The translations under genes and the position numbers were made by a program. Source: Anisodus tanguticus (lineage: Eukaryota; Streptophyta; Magnoliopsida; Solanales; Solanaceae). From it: 64,000 nucleotides of DNA. The stretch spans positions 11,528,501 to 11,592,500 of the forward strand of contig CM067551.1 of NCBI GenBank assembly GCA_034509755.1, read 5' to 3'. Below, in pieces: positions 24,669 to 36,335 of the stretch; within the stretch, counting starts at the first letter, position 1, and each line of letters opens with the position of its first letter. The notes below the pieces were generated by a model. It was given only the letters and a program-made list of their open reading frames with translations, was not told where the DNA came from and made no database searches.

Positions 24669-25811
24669 ATATGTCTATAAATAACTCTCATTCCTGGGTA
24701 TTGGATACCGCTTGTGGCTCACACATTTGTACAAAAGTGCAGGGGCTAACTGATAGCAGGAATGTTGGACCAAGGGAGGTAGACCTATGCGTTGGAAACA
24801 GAGCACGAGTAGATGTTGAGCACGTAGGGACTTATAGATTAAATTTACCTTCCGGCCATTGTTTAGTGTTGAATGATTGCTTTATGTACCCTCATTAACG
24901 AGGATTATTATTTATATCCAGTGTTGGACATTGAGGGCTTTTCCTCGTAAATTTATAATGGCATTCACGTCCTGTCTTTTGATAATATTATATATAGAAC
25001 AACTCCTCTTGTGGGTGGATTATATACACTGAACTGTAGTCGAGAGATATTCAATGTACAAAATAAACGAGCCAAGATAAGTAATAGAAACTCTACCTAC
25101 TTATGGCACTGTAGACTTGGTCATATCAACGAATCAAAGATAACAAGATTGAGGAAGTTAGACTACCTCGAACCATTTGACTTGGAGTTTTATGGTAACT
25201 GTGAGAGATAATGCAGAACTTGAATGCATGAAAAGGATCCCATATGTCTCGGCTATAGGATCGATCATGTATGCCATGACCTGTACTAGGCCAGATGTGT
25301 CATTTGCACTTAGTATGACTTGCAAGTTCAAGCAGAATCCTGGGGAAGAACACTGGAAGACAATCAAGAATATTCTTAAGTATCTTAGACGAACTAAAGA
25401 TTACTTCTTAGTCTACGGTGGAGAAGAAAAGCTAGTTGCTACTGGGTACACTGATGCTAGCTTCCAGACGGATGTTGATGACTACAAATCTCAATCAGGA
25501 TACACATTCATTTTCAATGGTGGAGCAGTAAGCTGGAAAAGTTCCAAGCAAGCTACAACTGTTGATTCGACAACAGAAGTTGAGTACATTGCTGGATCGA
25601 AAGTTGGTAAGGAAGTTGTCGCGATTTCTGAGTTCCTGAAGGAACTAGGGGTTGTTCCAAGTGCTACTTGTCCAATAACAGTTTATTGTGACAACACTGG
25701 TGCGATTGCGTAAGCTAAGGAACCAAGATCAACCAATAGAAACAAGCATGTACCAAGGAAGTACCACATACTCAAGGAGATGGTGGAGACTAAAGAGATT
25801 AGATTAGCATA
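24660..25811 (+). pseudogene. copia pol remnant: protease, pre-integrase, RNase H
   Basis: Protease motif WVLDTACGSHIC is at about 24697, then a broken stretch with stops near 24898-25010. The pre-integrase zinc segment LWHCRLGHINESK is at about 25100. Just after 25197 the text switches to the terminal RT/RNase H segment (YVSAIGSIMYAMTCTRPD ... GYTDASFQTDVDD ... AVSWKSSKQATTVDSTTEVEY). The integrase core and the catalytic RT palm are missing, so replication in cis is impossible. Confidence 0.85.
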
Positions 25812-26802
25812 TGTTTTGTTTTGTTTTATTTTTTTTTTTTATTATTTTAATTTCTTTTTAATTTTTATTTTTTAAAATACATTTTATTTTTATATTATTT
25901 ATCTTTATTTCCTTGCTTCTAATTCCCAACCTTTACTTCTTGTGGTTCAATGTAATTGCTCGTATTTTTTATTTTATTATTTTATTCATTTAGCATAACT
26001 ATGTTATTATTCTAATTTTTAAAACTACACCTCTTAATATCGGAAATAATGAGTCATTAACAAACTTCGCATATAATGAGTGACGTTATTAAAGTAGAAT
26101 TTCATTGTGAATGAGGTTATAGACTTATATTTTTTCTTTTGAATTATTTACTTAAGTTACGTTGAAAATTACTTATGTAATGTTGGAATTTGACATAAGA
26201 GTATTATGTTAAACTTTTTATTTTTCTTTTGAATTTAGGTTTTATTTTATATTTTAATTTATTTGCTTTAGTACTATTGACTTATTATTTCACATTGCAT
26301 GTTGTTTATTTATCCCTTACAATTGATAGATTTTTTTGTCAAACATTTGAATAATGGTATGACATTATATTTATAAATATTATTTTTTAGTCAAACATCC
26401 AATGCATGATGTTCTCACAAAAAAGTCTGCTTTTAAATTTTATAATTAATTAAAATTAAAATATTATTAATTTGAAATATATTTATCAAATATTTTTTTC
26501 AATATTAGTTACAAATATATGATTATTAATTAATAAATTTCAATAAAGAATGTGTTATTAAATAACTAATTTAATATTATTTATAAATGCACATATTTTT
26601 TAAATATTAATTTTAAGTTTTTTATTTTAATTTTTTTAAATTAAACTAATCGTGTAATTACACTTGTATACCCAAACATCACACTTGTAATTACACTATG
26701 ACAAACAAACAAGTCGTTGTAATTACAATATTGTGTAATTACTAGGATGTGTAATTACTACCCTAGTAATTACACCAATTCCGTGGCTTTCCAAACAGAC
26801 CC
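25812..26802. mobile_element. 5'-truncated Harbinger-like element, second copy
   Basis: It is co-linear with 12960-13928 over nearly its whole length, including the CAACCTTTACTTCTTGTGG block. It ends in the same inverted terminus (CCAAACAGACCC, then TTA at 26803-26805). Its left about 190 bp, including the left terminus, are missing, and it starts where the copia relic stops. Confidence 0.8.
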
Positions 26803-26947
26803 TTAGCTTCTTTAAATTTTACAGTGTTTTCTTATGTAGAAGAAAAAACGAGTCTAGGTAAGTTTTTGCCACGCCTTAAATGCTCCTCAAAGGATCAATT
26901 GTCCAAATTGGAAAATCCATCTGGGCTGATTTTCCTTCCAATTGGAT

Positions 26948-27404
26948 GATATTTTTGTGCGGAATGACCTTCAAAGGCATTGGCTTTTAATTTTTGTTCC
27001 TCAAATTTGGAAATTTTAATTTGTCTTTGTCTCAAAATTCACCAGCTCCGTATTCGAACCCATGCTTAGGTAAAAAATTTTAAAAAATCGCAAGGCAGAA
27101 GTTTGTAGCAAAATTAGGTCTATTCAGGCAAAATTAGGCCTATATCGGCAAAGGTTTGCCGTAAGGCCTAATTTTGAGTAAAAGTTTATCTTACGATAAA
27201 CATATGCCGAATAGACCTAATTTTACCCGAATAGACATATTTTTGCTACAAACCTCTGCCTTGTAATTTTTTTAAAATTTTTCATGAGCAGAAGTTCGAA
27301 CCCAAAACCTCGGATATTAAGTGAAGTACAAAATTAAATATTTTAAATTTGATGGATAAAAATTAAAGAACACCCCGAAATAAGGTCATTCGTGCGAATT
27401 GTCC
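26948..27404. mobile_element. Fold-back MITE with 9-bp target duplication (Mutator-like)
   Basis: A perfect CAATTGGAT duplication (26939-26947 and 27405-27413) flanks inverted arms of about 70 bp with diverged sequence, including GGAATGACCTT / GAATGACCTTA and CTTTAATTTTT words. The core is itself palindromic around GGCCTAATTTT words. The nine-base duplication suggests a Mutator-type origin. It ends 180 bp before the U1A start codon. Diverged relatives appear in both units of the GCP4 upstream duplication. Confidence 0.75.
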
Positions 27405-27583
27405 CAATTGGATTGAGTAAGGGGCTCCAGATCATAGCGGTCCAAGCCCAATTGTCGTTCCAGCCAAAGCCCAAAGAGAAGCCCTACTCGGCCCCAAAAA
27501 TTTCTGGAGAAATTAACGACTACTGATTAGTACTGAAGTTCCTGTCACCGGCGAAAGTTGCAGCAAGGCCTAGAAGAGCAGCC

Positions 27584-30500
27584 ATGGCGGAGGCGAACCA
27601 AAATACGAACCCGAATCCGAACCCTAGCGGCGGCGAAATTCCTCCGAATGTAACTATTTATATCAACAACCTCAATGAAAAAATCAAGCTTGAAGGTAAG
27701 ATACCGTGTTTATGCAAAACATTATCGTCATGTTTAACTGTGTATTGATGTGTTATGTATTGTAGAGTTGAAGAAATCGCTGCACGCTGTGTTCTCACAG
27801 TTTGGTAAGATACTGGAGGTTTTAGCATTCAAAACCCTAAAGCACAAAGGACAGGCGTGGGTAGTGTTTGATGAAGTTTCGTCTGCGAGCAATGCACTTC
27901 GCCAGATGCAGGGATTTCCTTTCTACGATAAGCCTATGGTATTGATAAACTCGTAGTTCTTTCATTTCTGTATCAATCCGTTATTGTGTTAGAATTTTCA
28001 CTACTGGAACCTAGCTCGTAAAGTGTTGCAATGTGTTTGCTGCAATTCTAATTCATTGACACAAAAATAATCAACTTTGCTGTCAATCAATCAATTATAC
28101 CTCTCAAACTAGTGGGAGTCAGCTATATGTAGGTTTATATTGATTGATTTTTCATAATTTAGCTATTTTTATGCTGGCTGTGAATCCACTGCAATCATCC
28201 TGCCTTATCTTTATACGGATTTGGGACTGGATATGGTTTGTGAGCATAGGTGGAGCTAAAGCGAATTAAATTTTCTCTGAGTGACTTATGTTTAGTTATT
28301 TATTTATTTAATTTATTTTTCTGAAGAAACTAATGATTTGTAGGGAAAGTATCATAATCCTATTTGTTTGATATATGATCTTAGATACATATTGATTGCT
28401 CAAGCATTTAGGCATCTTAACTATGCTCAATTAGGGAGTACTTCTACTATTTTTCATGGACAATCTTATACTCCCTCCGTTTTAATTTATGTGACACAAT
28501 TTGACTCGGCACGGAGTTTAAGAAAGAAATGAATACTTTTGATACTGGTGGTCTTAAACATGTCATATCATTTGTATTTTTTGAACAAAAATAAATGATG
28601 ACATTTAATATCACAAGTTTCAAAAGTCTTCGTTTCTTCCTTAAACTATCAATAAGTGTGAAATGAGAAGTTTAAATTGGATTTTTTCCAGATATAGAAA
28701 TATTTCATTCTTATTTGAACTTACAAATAAGGAGGAACAGAGGGAGTATCACACTGTCTGACTTTGGGGATGTGATGGATATCAGAAGTGTAGCTGTAAT
28801 GATGACTCGCAACATCCTCATTTTCGCTACTTTCATCTTCTGAACATGAGAGTTCTTGACCGGCCAACACTCCGCACATACAACATAGTTGATTTAACCA
28901 CCAGTTTATAGAACTTGTCTTTTAAGTTTTGGCGGCGCTTTTTTGTCACATAAGACTCTGAGCCTCCCCTTCATCCACCCTGCACCAATACGGTGTATGA
29001 CATCATTATCAATCTCCCCATTTTCTTTGATAATTGACCAAGATACTTAAAACTTTCTTTCTTTTGAATGACCTGGGTACCAAGCCTCACTTCCACGTCG
29101 GTCTCAGGCGTTACACCGCTGAACTTGCACTCCAAGTATTCTGTCGTGGTCCGACTCAACCTGAACCCTTTCGACTCCAGGGTTTGTCTCCCACCTCCAG
29201 CGTAACGTTAACTCCGCTGCGGGTCTCGTCAGTCAGAACTATGTCATCTGCAAATAACATGTACCAAGGCACCCCACCTTGAATTTGTTGCGTCAATTCA
29301 TCAATCACCAAGGCAAATAAAAAAGGGCTAAGAGTTGATCCTGGTGCAGCCCCATCAAAACTGGAAAGTGCTCCAAATATCCTTCCACTGTCCTTTTTTG
29401 AGAAAATTGATTCGGCATATCTTTGGATTAAAATATAACATCTCTTATTGTTTGAATTCAGTCTACCAAGCAAAAAATGCCGTCTCAGTCCTAAACTATC
29501 TGGGATTGGCTATACGAATCCTTTGCATTCATTCCGCTTTATTAAAGTTTTTAATAACTCAAAATAGTTTGTCGTTAAAGGACGGTTTGGCTAAAACTAG
29601 ATGCTCTCTGGTTAATACAATTATCCTATACTTACATACAAGCCTCTGACCAGACTAGGAGAACTGCTGATAATCGCCAAATCGGTCACACTTTTGATTA
29701 AAGATATTTGATAGTTTAGAGTGATTGACTGATACGGGCACATTAGTTAGTTCTTTGGCTAATGGCACGAGGCTAAGATGCGACATGACCAAGTGGCAAG
29801 GTTAGCGGGTTTAGGTCATTTTTTGGAGGTAGATGGAGGAGATATAAAAATCGTATTTGCTTGATTCATAAGATTCTATATTTAATAGCACCAGTATATT
29901 AGTAGACTTAGCCTTCTCTCCGTGAATCCTCGGACCAGCCAAATTGGATTTGCCTTCGGAAGACTTTCTGCATTTTCTGCAAAATATATTTAGAATGTAT
30001 GATGTGATGATCTAAGGTGGAGAACTCAATGGGTTAGGACAACCCATTTTTGTCTTACCAACTCCAGTGAAACTCCCTATACTGGTCTATTAATGGAAGA
30101 CTAACATAAACAACTAAGGCTTATTCCCAACTAGTTGAGTATCATCTATGTAGTTGCTTTTGTTGTGTTGTGTCTTAGCTAAGTCCCAATTGCTAATGTG
30201 AAGTTATAGGTCTTTTCTGAGACAAGTTTTCTCATTTTATTATCTACCGTGTTCTTTTTAGCATATTCTGTGTAATATTCGTGGATAGAGGTCTAATATC
30301 GTACATGGTCAATCCTTGATATGTGTTACTTACATCTTCATTCAGATGTCTTTCGTTTTGTTGTTCTCTGATATTCATGAATAAATTGGTCCATAGATGG
30401 AAAAATGGAGTCAGATTAGATAATTGAATTCATAATCTGATTTTGAACTTTTAATTGCTTCAATAAGCAACTGTATCTTGTAGCCTCAGTGATTTGTTAA

Positions 30501-32989
30501 GATAATCCTTGTCAAGGATATTTCGACCTGGAAAATTGTTTTGTCATCAGCCACATGAGGATATTCTGAAACATGTATGCTGGTTTAGCTTCATATGAGT
30601 TGGAATTTGCAAATCATACATCCTTTAGTTTCAGTTGCCGTACTAGCTGCATTTTTCTCCTCTTCACTTGAGTTCAAGTGTTTTTTTTGTGCTAGTTCGA
30701 GGTGTCACCTCATTGATTGCCTTTTTTTTATGAATACGATTAAAAGTTATTGCCTCCCATAGGCATCCAGGTCCCAGGAAGTGCAAATAGTTGCAGGGAA
30801 AAAATTCAAACTCCCACAAAGTTGAGTAATGTTACACCAAAAAAGGCTAAAAGAACAAACATCTCTAGTTTTTTTGTGCTAGTTCTAGGTGACACCTGAT
30901 TGATTGCCCTTTTTTTATGAATACGATTAGAAGTTATTGTCTCCCATAGGCACCCAGGTCCCAGGAAGTGCAAATAGTTGCAGGGAAAAAACTCAAACTC
31001 CCACAAAGTTGAGTAATGTTAGACCAAAAAAGACCAAAAGGACAAACATCTATACTTTAGTTGTTTTTTGTTCTTTTACAAAGCGTGCTACCACCTATAT
31101 TTTTGCTGTTTTGGTCCTTATAAAAAAATTATTTCTGCCCTTGCATAGCATATTTTGGTTATTCTTACATAATAAATGTTACTTTTTCCGTTTCCCCCGT
31201 TAGTAAAACAACTGGTTTGAGTGAATTTTCACAATGTCTACTTTTAAATCCAATGCTACTCTTTACACTTGCATGTTAGCATGTTACACGGTTTAGCAAA
31301 GTGCATATAATGCTATACAATGTGGCCACTTCTTTGTTTGTGGTTCTTGCATGCAAATGCTATGTTCATCTGTTGACTACTAAAGCAAAATTAAAGCTGC
31401 TTCTAGATACTTAATGAAATCGGAGTGTCATACATGGAGTCATTTTAATAGCTACTGTTATACGTTTTATTTGTGTACTATAGATTGGTTACATAGTTAT
31501 TCTGACACGCATATATCTGTGTCAGAGAATACAATATGCAAAGACGAAATCTGATGTTGTAGCAAAAGCTGATGGTACTGTTCCCCGTGAAAAAAGAAAG
31601 AGGCATGAGGACAAAGGTAAGTTCTCTCATTTGAAATTTTTTCGAGTTTTCAGTATATGTTTTGAATCCATAGAGAAGGTTGGACTATACAGCTAAATGT
31701 GTTACTTCGTTAAGTTTGCTACATACTGTTTGCTTTAAGATACATATAATAATAGAGAGATAAATTTTACCCTCTTAAGTTCTGTGGTTGCGATTAGCTT
31801 CCCTGTTCCCCCTCCCCTACAACCCACCCCAAATAAAAAAGAAAAGAAAGTACAATTACCTGACTATTGGAAAGTAGAGTAGAAGAGACATATTCCCTGA
31901 TATATTTGATAGCTCTCTGTAAATCTTTTTTCGCACAGTAGGGTTCTTGGTCTATCTGTTGTTTGGTTTGAAGACAGGTTATGCTTGGATTAGTTATACT
32001 TGGATTAGTCCTGGTATTATGTCTTATTGATTGTTTAATTTGTTGTATTAAAAGTAACATGCGTTGCATAATTTCTAAGAAAAAGTTGGTTGCTTACAAA
32101 AATACCCTCCATCTTATTTAGTAGAAGAAGGGTTTGAGGGACTTCATGGTTATTTTTATCATTTTCATTGTTTTATCCTAGGATAACTAATTCTGATCGT
32201 TATTCCACCCTCCTCCAGGGATAACTTGTCACTATTTTAAATCCTGCGATAACTTATCCGAAGATTAGTAGTAACCAAACAAGGGATAAGGTGGTACTAA
32301 ATTTTTGTCCCGGGACTATTCTACCTTATCCATCATACCAAACGACAAACGTTGGCTTTGCACTGCCTAAGTGCCTTTATATATATACCTATATGTTACC
32401 AGTCTTAAAAAACAATTACCTCTGCAGATTTTAAATATTTGTTTACTGATCCTGCAGGGAGAAAGAAAAAGGACCAGCAAGATGCTAATCAAGCTGGAAT
32501 GGGTCTGAATCCTGCATATGCTGGTGCTTATGGTGCAGCACCTCCTGTAAGCATTTTCCCTTCTTTTCAGAGACCTTGTAGTGTCTTCTTTTCAGAGACC
32601 CCAGTCGTTTTGGTGCTTCTTTCTGGTTGTATATGATGTTTACAAGAGATCTCCTGGAATGTAAATACTTTTTTTCCATTGTCCAAATGCTGCAGTTCTC
32701 ACAAATACCATACATGGGTGGAGCCAAAGCTGCAGTACCGGAGGCTCCTGCTCCTCCAAATAACATACTGTTTGTGCAGAATCTACCTCACCAGTCTACT
32801 CCAATGATGCTACAAATGCTGTTCTGCCAATATCCTGGCTTCAAGGAAGTTAGGATGGTTGAGGCAAAGCCTGGAATTGCTTTCATTGAATATGGAGATG
32901 AGATGCAATCGACTGTTGCTATGCAGGCCCTGCAAGGATTCAAAATTACCGCAGAGAATCCCATGTTGATTACATATGCAAAGAAGTAG
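27584..32989 (+). CDS. U1A: U1 snRNP protein A (U1A)
   Basis: The five exons are 27584-27695, 27766-27938, 31526-31616, 32458-32546 and 32696-32989, giving 252 residues. All splice sites are GT-AG and frames join cleanly. The first RRM has RNP2 TIYINNL and RNP1 KGQAWVVF. A basic linker (REKRKRHEDKGRKKK) is a likely nuclear signal, followed by an Ala/Gly/Pro stretch. The second RRM has NILFVQNL and PGIAFIEY. U1A binds stem-loop II of U1 snRNA in the splicing machinery. The close relative U2B'' has a similar layout, but the recalled plant U1A sequence, including the AGMGLNPAYAGAYGAAPP linker, fits better. Intron 2 (3.6 kb) is enlarged by a MITE, a LINE fragment and a tandem duplication; intron 3 holds another MITE. 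Confidence 0.93.
28471..28746. mobile_element. TA-flanked MITE in U1A intron 2
   Basis: TA at 28469-28470 and 28747-28748 flank CTCCCTCCGTTTTAATTTAT and an end reading, inverted, CTCCCTCTGTTCCTCC. This is a standard member of the window's main MITE family. Confidence 0.85.
28830..29385 (-). mobile_element. RTE-type LINE fragment in U1A intron 2
   Basis: The minus strand encodes a broken reverse transcriptase C-terminal half: STLSPFLFALVIDEL, the catalytic YMLFADDIVL, then the downstream TEYLECKFSG and GTQVIQKKESFKYLG segments in another frame. It is antisense to the gene. It retains the catalytic segment that the larger LINE in GCP4 lacks. Boundaries are approximate. Confidence 0.8.
29650..30680. 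other. Middle of U1A intron 2
   Basis: Non-coding intron sequence of mixed composition. No boundable repeat or frame was seen. Confidence 0.4.
30681..31055. repeat. 187-bp tandem duplication in U1A intron 2
   Basis: Copy 1 (30681-30867) and copy 2 (30868 to about 31055) share GTGCTAGTTC..AGGTG, ATGAATACGATTA, CCAGGTCCCAGGAAGTGC and the long block to GAGTAATGTTA, with scattered substitutions. Confidence 0.9.
32098..32350. mobile_element. GTCGTTTGGT-type MITE in U1A intron 3
   Basis: The right side, inverted, reads GTCGTTTGGTATGATGG then GGATAAGG and a CCCGGGAC word. These words are shared with the element at 63822-64000 at the window end. The left boundary is uncertain. Confidence 0.5.
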
Positions 32990-33976
32990 ATAGACTATAT
33001 TTTAGCTACTGTCTGTAGAATTAACATTATTTTTTCACTAGGATTTGGATGTTGAGCAGCTGCAAATTTAAGCTTGTGATCCTTGTATCTTTAAATTTAC
33101 CCGTGTATTTGTTGTGTAGTAGCATCTTATCACCTTTTTTTGTTTGGAACATTATGCTTTTTGGATTTCCTCTTGCACCCTGTAATTTTGTGATGTGCTT
33201 CTATAGCCCATTTGTCATTTTCAAGAAGTGTCAAGTCTCATTTGAACATTATTGGGTGGAGAAATAAACAGTCTCTTTGCTAGTTTACTATTGTTTGATA
33301 CTGATCTTGAAGTGATCAGTGCTTCAGTCACCCTTCCCTGAACTTTGCCTCCCTCTTACTCACCCTCGCAGTCTCTGCCTGGAGTTATTCCAAGTCGTTA
33401 CCATATGCCCTATCCAAAGACAACTTCTTATCCGATGTTCGGGATTCACTGGTCAGATTACTTATCTTATATTCGAATTCACTGGTCCGATTAGTTCGGA
33501 CACATTGTGTAGAGCTTACTTAAGGAGAAACGTCCTACAAAGATTAGCCAATAAATACTAAAAGCTTGTGGTGTAGTCTAATCATAACATAAAGTCTAAA
33601 TAAATTTGTCAGGTGCTGTTAGCGTTTATCATTGTTGAAGTTGTCAGCACTCAAACTAAATTTGCAATCAATAAGTTAGTACTATGTGAAATTGACATAA
33701 GTTTTTTCTACCTAAAAACTAAAAGTCATAAGTTGGTCCTACCCAACTTTTGGCGTTTTGACTTATTTTTCTATCTTTATAGTCAAAAATAAGTGTTTAA
33801 AAACACTTTTTATCTTACTCAAACACCTCAAAAAAAAAAAACTTAAAAACAAAAAAACACTTAAATATGCCAATCCAATCACGTCTTACAATTTGATATC
33901 TATTCTCACGTTCGTTCGATTTCGGTTGTTAAATGTTTGACATTAACTTTTCGATCATTATCTTTTTGGCAACATC
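32990..33976. other. 3' flank of U1A
   Basis: Probable 3' UTR to about 33290, then AT-rich spacer with A-runs. No gene was seen; the small frames carry no motif. Confidence 0.4.
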
Positions 33977-33979
33977 TTA

Positions 33980-34591
33980 GGGTGTGTTTGGTATAGAGGA
34001 CAACATTTTCCAAAAAATATTTTTCAATTTTTTCATGTTTATTGGCCAAAATATTTTGAAAAACATTTTCTCTAGGAGAAGTTCATTGAAAATGAGAAAA
34101 ATGACTTCCCTAATGAAAGCAGGGAAAACAAGTTACTTCTTTTGTCCCAATTTATGTGACATCATTTTATTTTTGGTCTGTCCCAAAAAGAATGTCACAT
34201 TTCTATATTTAGAATTTTTTTTAACTTTATTAGATGATTTACAACCACACATTTATATAAGACTTGTTTTGGACCACCCATTTCAAAAGTCTTTTTTTTC
34301 CTAAACTCCATGTCAAGTCAAATGATGCCACATAAATTGGGACGGAGGAAGTACATAGGTGACATTCAAAGTTCATTGCCTCCACCCGCCCACCCAATGC
34401 TTCCAACCCCCACCCTTTGACCATCACAATCCCCACCCATTCCACCCCATGATGGTTTACTATATTACATATAAAGGCTCTTGGAATGATATTTTTTTGT
34501 CTACTTGCCAAACACTCAGAAAATAAGTAAGAAATTCACTTAAATTCACTTGTTTTTCAAAAAAAAAATTTTTTTCGTACCAAACACACCC
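33980..34591. mobile_element. PIF/Harbinger-like MITE with a nested MITE
   Basis: TTA duplications (33977-33979 and 34592-34594) flank inverted ends GGGTGTGTTTGGTATAGAGG and GGGTGTGTTTGGTACG. A second family member lies at 38730-39124. The insertion at 34136-34351 splits it. Confidence 0.88.
34136..34351. mobile_element. TA-flanked MITE nested in the 33980 element
   Basis: TA at 34134-34135 and 34352-34353 flank CTTCTTTTGTCCCAATTTAT and, inverted, CTTCCTCCGTCCCAATTTAT. The uninterrupted paralogue at 38730-39124 shows the empty site. Confidence 0.9.
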
Positions 34592-35446
34592 TTAATTCAT
34601 TATCTTTTCGATCAGTATCTCTTCACTATAAACTCTAATATATATAAAGATAAAAGTTAATACGTCTAGTTAAGTATCATATAGGAGTAGTACAAAATAG
34701 AATGTTTGGGGCCTTAGTGAACACAATACACACATGTGATGAAACAATGCTTATGTTAGGAATAATGGTAATCCCATAGCGAATCAATATCAAGTCATAT
34801 TGTTTCTGCGTTTCAAATATGAAGTCCGAGGTTCTTTCCCAATAAGATAATAAAAATTGTGGTGGAATGAATAAATCAATAAACCCAACCAAAAGTGCTT
34901 ATTTCGAGCCAAAATCATATTAGGCCGCTTCCCTCCAAAACGGGTCTTACGCAGCGCACCGTGAATCTGAATTAATTGGGCTTCAATGCGGGTATCAACA
35001 CCGGTGAAAATAAAAAAAGTAGGGCAATTCACACAAATGTCCCTATTTTGGGGTGGTCTTTAATTTTTGCCCCTCAAATCGCTAGTCTTTAATTTTTCCC
35101 TTCGACATTTTAAGTTACAAAAAAGTAGTTGAAAATACTCTCGACATAAAAAATAAAAAAAGAAATTCGGCCTATCCTTATCTATGATCTAATTTCGCAA
35201 GGCAAAGTTTCATAAAAACTATGCCTTTTCGGACAAAGTTACATAGAAATTTTGCCTTAACCGATAAGAGTTCTGCAAGAATGAAGTTACGCCGGATAAC
35301 TTAATTCCTGCAAAACTTATGCCGGACAAGCGTATGGCTCAACAAATTCGTTTTCCGCATATGCCTTGCATTTTTTCCCGGATTACTTAATTCCTACAAA
35401 ACTTATGTCGGACAAGACAAAATTTCTACATAACTTTGCTTGAAAG

Positions 35447-36335
35447 TAGGGGTGTTAATGGGACGGTTCGGCCTGTTATTTTTTAAAAATTGTACCATCC
35501 CAATCCTTCGGTTAGTTTACAGTATATAACCAAAATTAGATTTTTTAAAATCATCCCAATCATGTCGGTTTATCTTCGGTATCGGTACGATTCGATTAAT
35601 TTTCAGTTATTTTACTTTTAAAGTGTCACCTTAAAATACACCATAATTAAAATGTGTCTCTAATGACGCAGACCTCCACAAAATTATTGAGTTGCTAAGA
35701 AATTGTAATTCAAAATGTATAGGTTTGGGAAAAAAAAAGGAATGTAATTAACATCAACAATTTTTTTTTTAATAAAAAAACTAGATAATTTGACTGAAAA
35801 GGTAAAAGGGAGAACAAGAAATATGAAAGTAAATACCTGAGTGAATGGCAATTGCGTTCCTAAAAAAGTAATTCAATTTTCCACCAAGAATTGTTGAATC
35901 TTGTTAATTGCTCTTCAAATTAAAGATTTTAGTTTCAAACTTGTAATAGGAATGCAATAGTCGGTACGTTAGGCCGTCTTCTACTAATTGCTTCGTTACT
36001 AAGGGTAATTGTGTATCCTTTTGAAAATTAAATCCACCACTAAAGGCCCAAAGTCAGTGGCAAGAATACTTTATATTTAAAACATAATCTAATGTATTTT
36101 ATATATTAAATTTAACATGTATATATATATATATATATATATATTTTTTTATACATGTAAGGATACTAGGTATTCTGATTTTTTTTTGTTTTTTTTATAA
36201 ATTAAAAAGACCACCCTAATTATTTGGGACGGTTATAAACTTGAACAAAAACCCAAGAGTTTAGTGAAAAAAATCTTATAAATCAGTTCGGTACGATTAG
36301 GTTCGGTCGGTTTTTCAATTTTTTTGACACCCCTA
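35447..36335. mobile_element. hAT-like non-autonomous element (TAGGGGTGT ends)
   Basis: The ends TAGGGGTGTTAATGGG and, inverted, TAGGGGTGTCAAAAAAA are flanked by CTTGAAAG (35439-35446) and CCTGAAAG (36336-36343), an 8-bp duplication with one mismatch. Subterminal GGTTCGG/GTTCGGT words occur on both sides. The core is AT-rich with a TA run at about 36119-36143. No coding content. Confidence 0.8.

Larger units (their letters stand above)
20800..25811 (+). mobile_element. Ty1/copia retrotransposon with internal and 3' deletions
   Basis: A long 5' LTR (about 20800 to about 22290, ending TACA) is followed by the primer-binding site TGGTATCAGAGCC (22292-22304) and a 1.5-kb leader with GC-rich hairpins. 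Gag (23802-24668), protease and the start of integrase follow. Pol then jumps directly to the last part of reverse transcriptase and RNase H (25203-25713). The element is cut off near 25811 and no 3' LTR was found. The LTR start is an estimate. Confidence 0.82.

Noticed and set aside
28971..29473. Host gene antisense to U1A
   Set aside because: The frames are LINE reverse transcriptase pieces, not a host gene.
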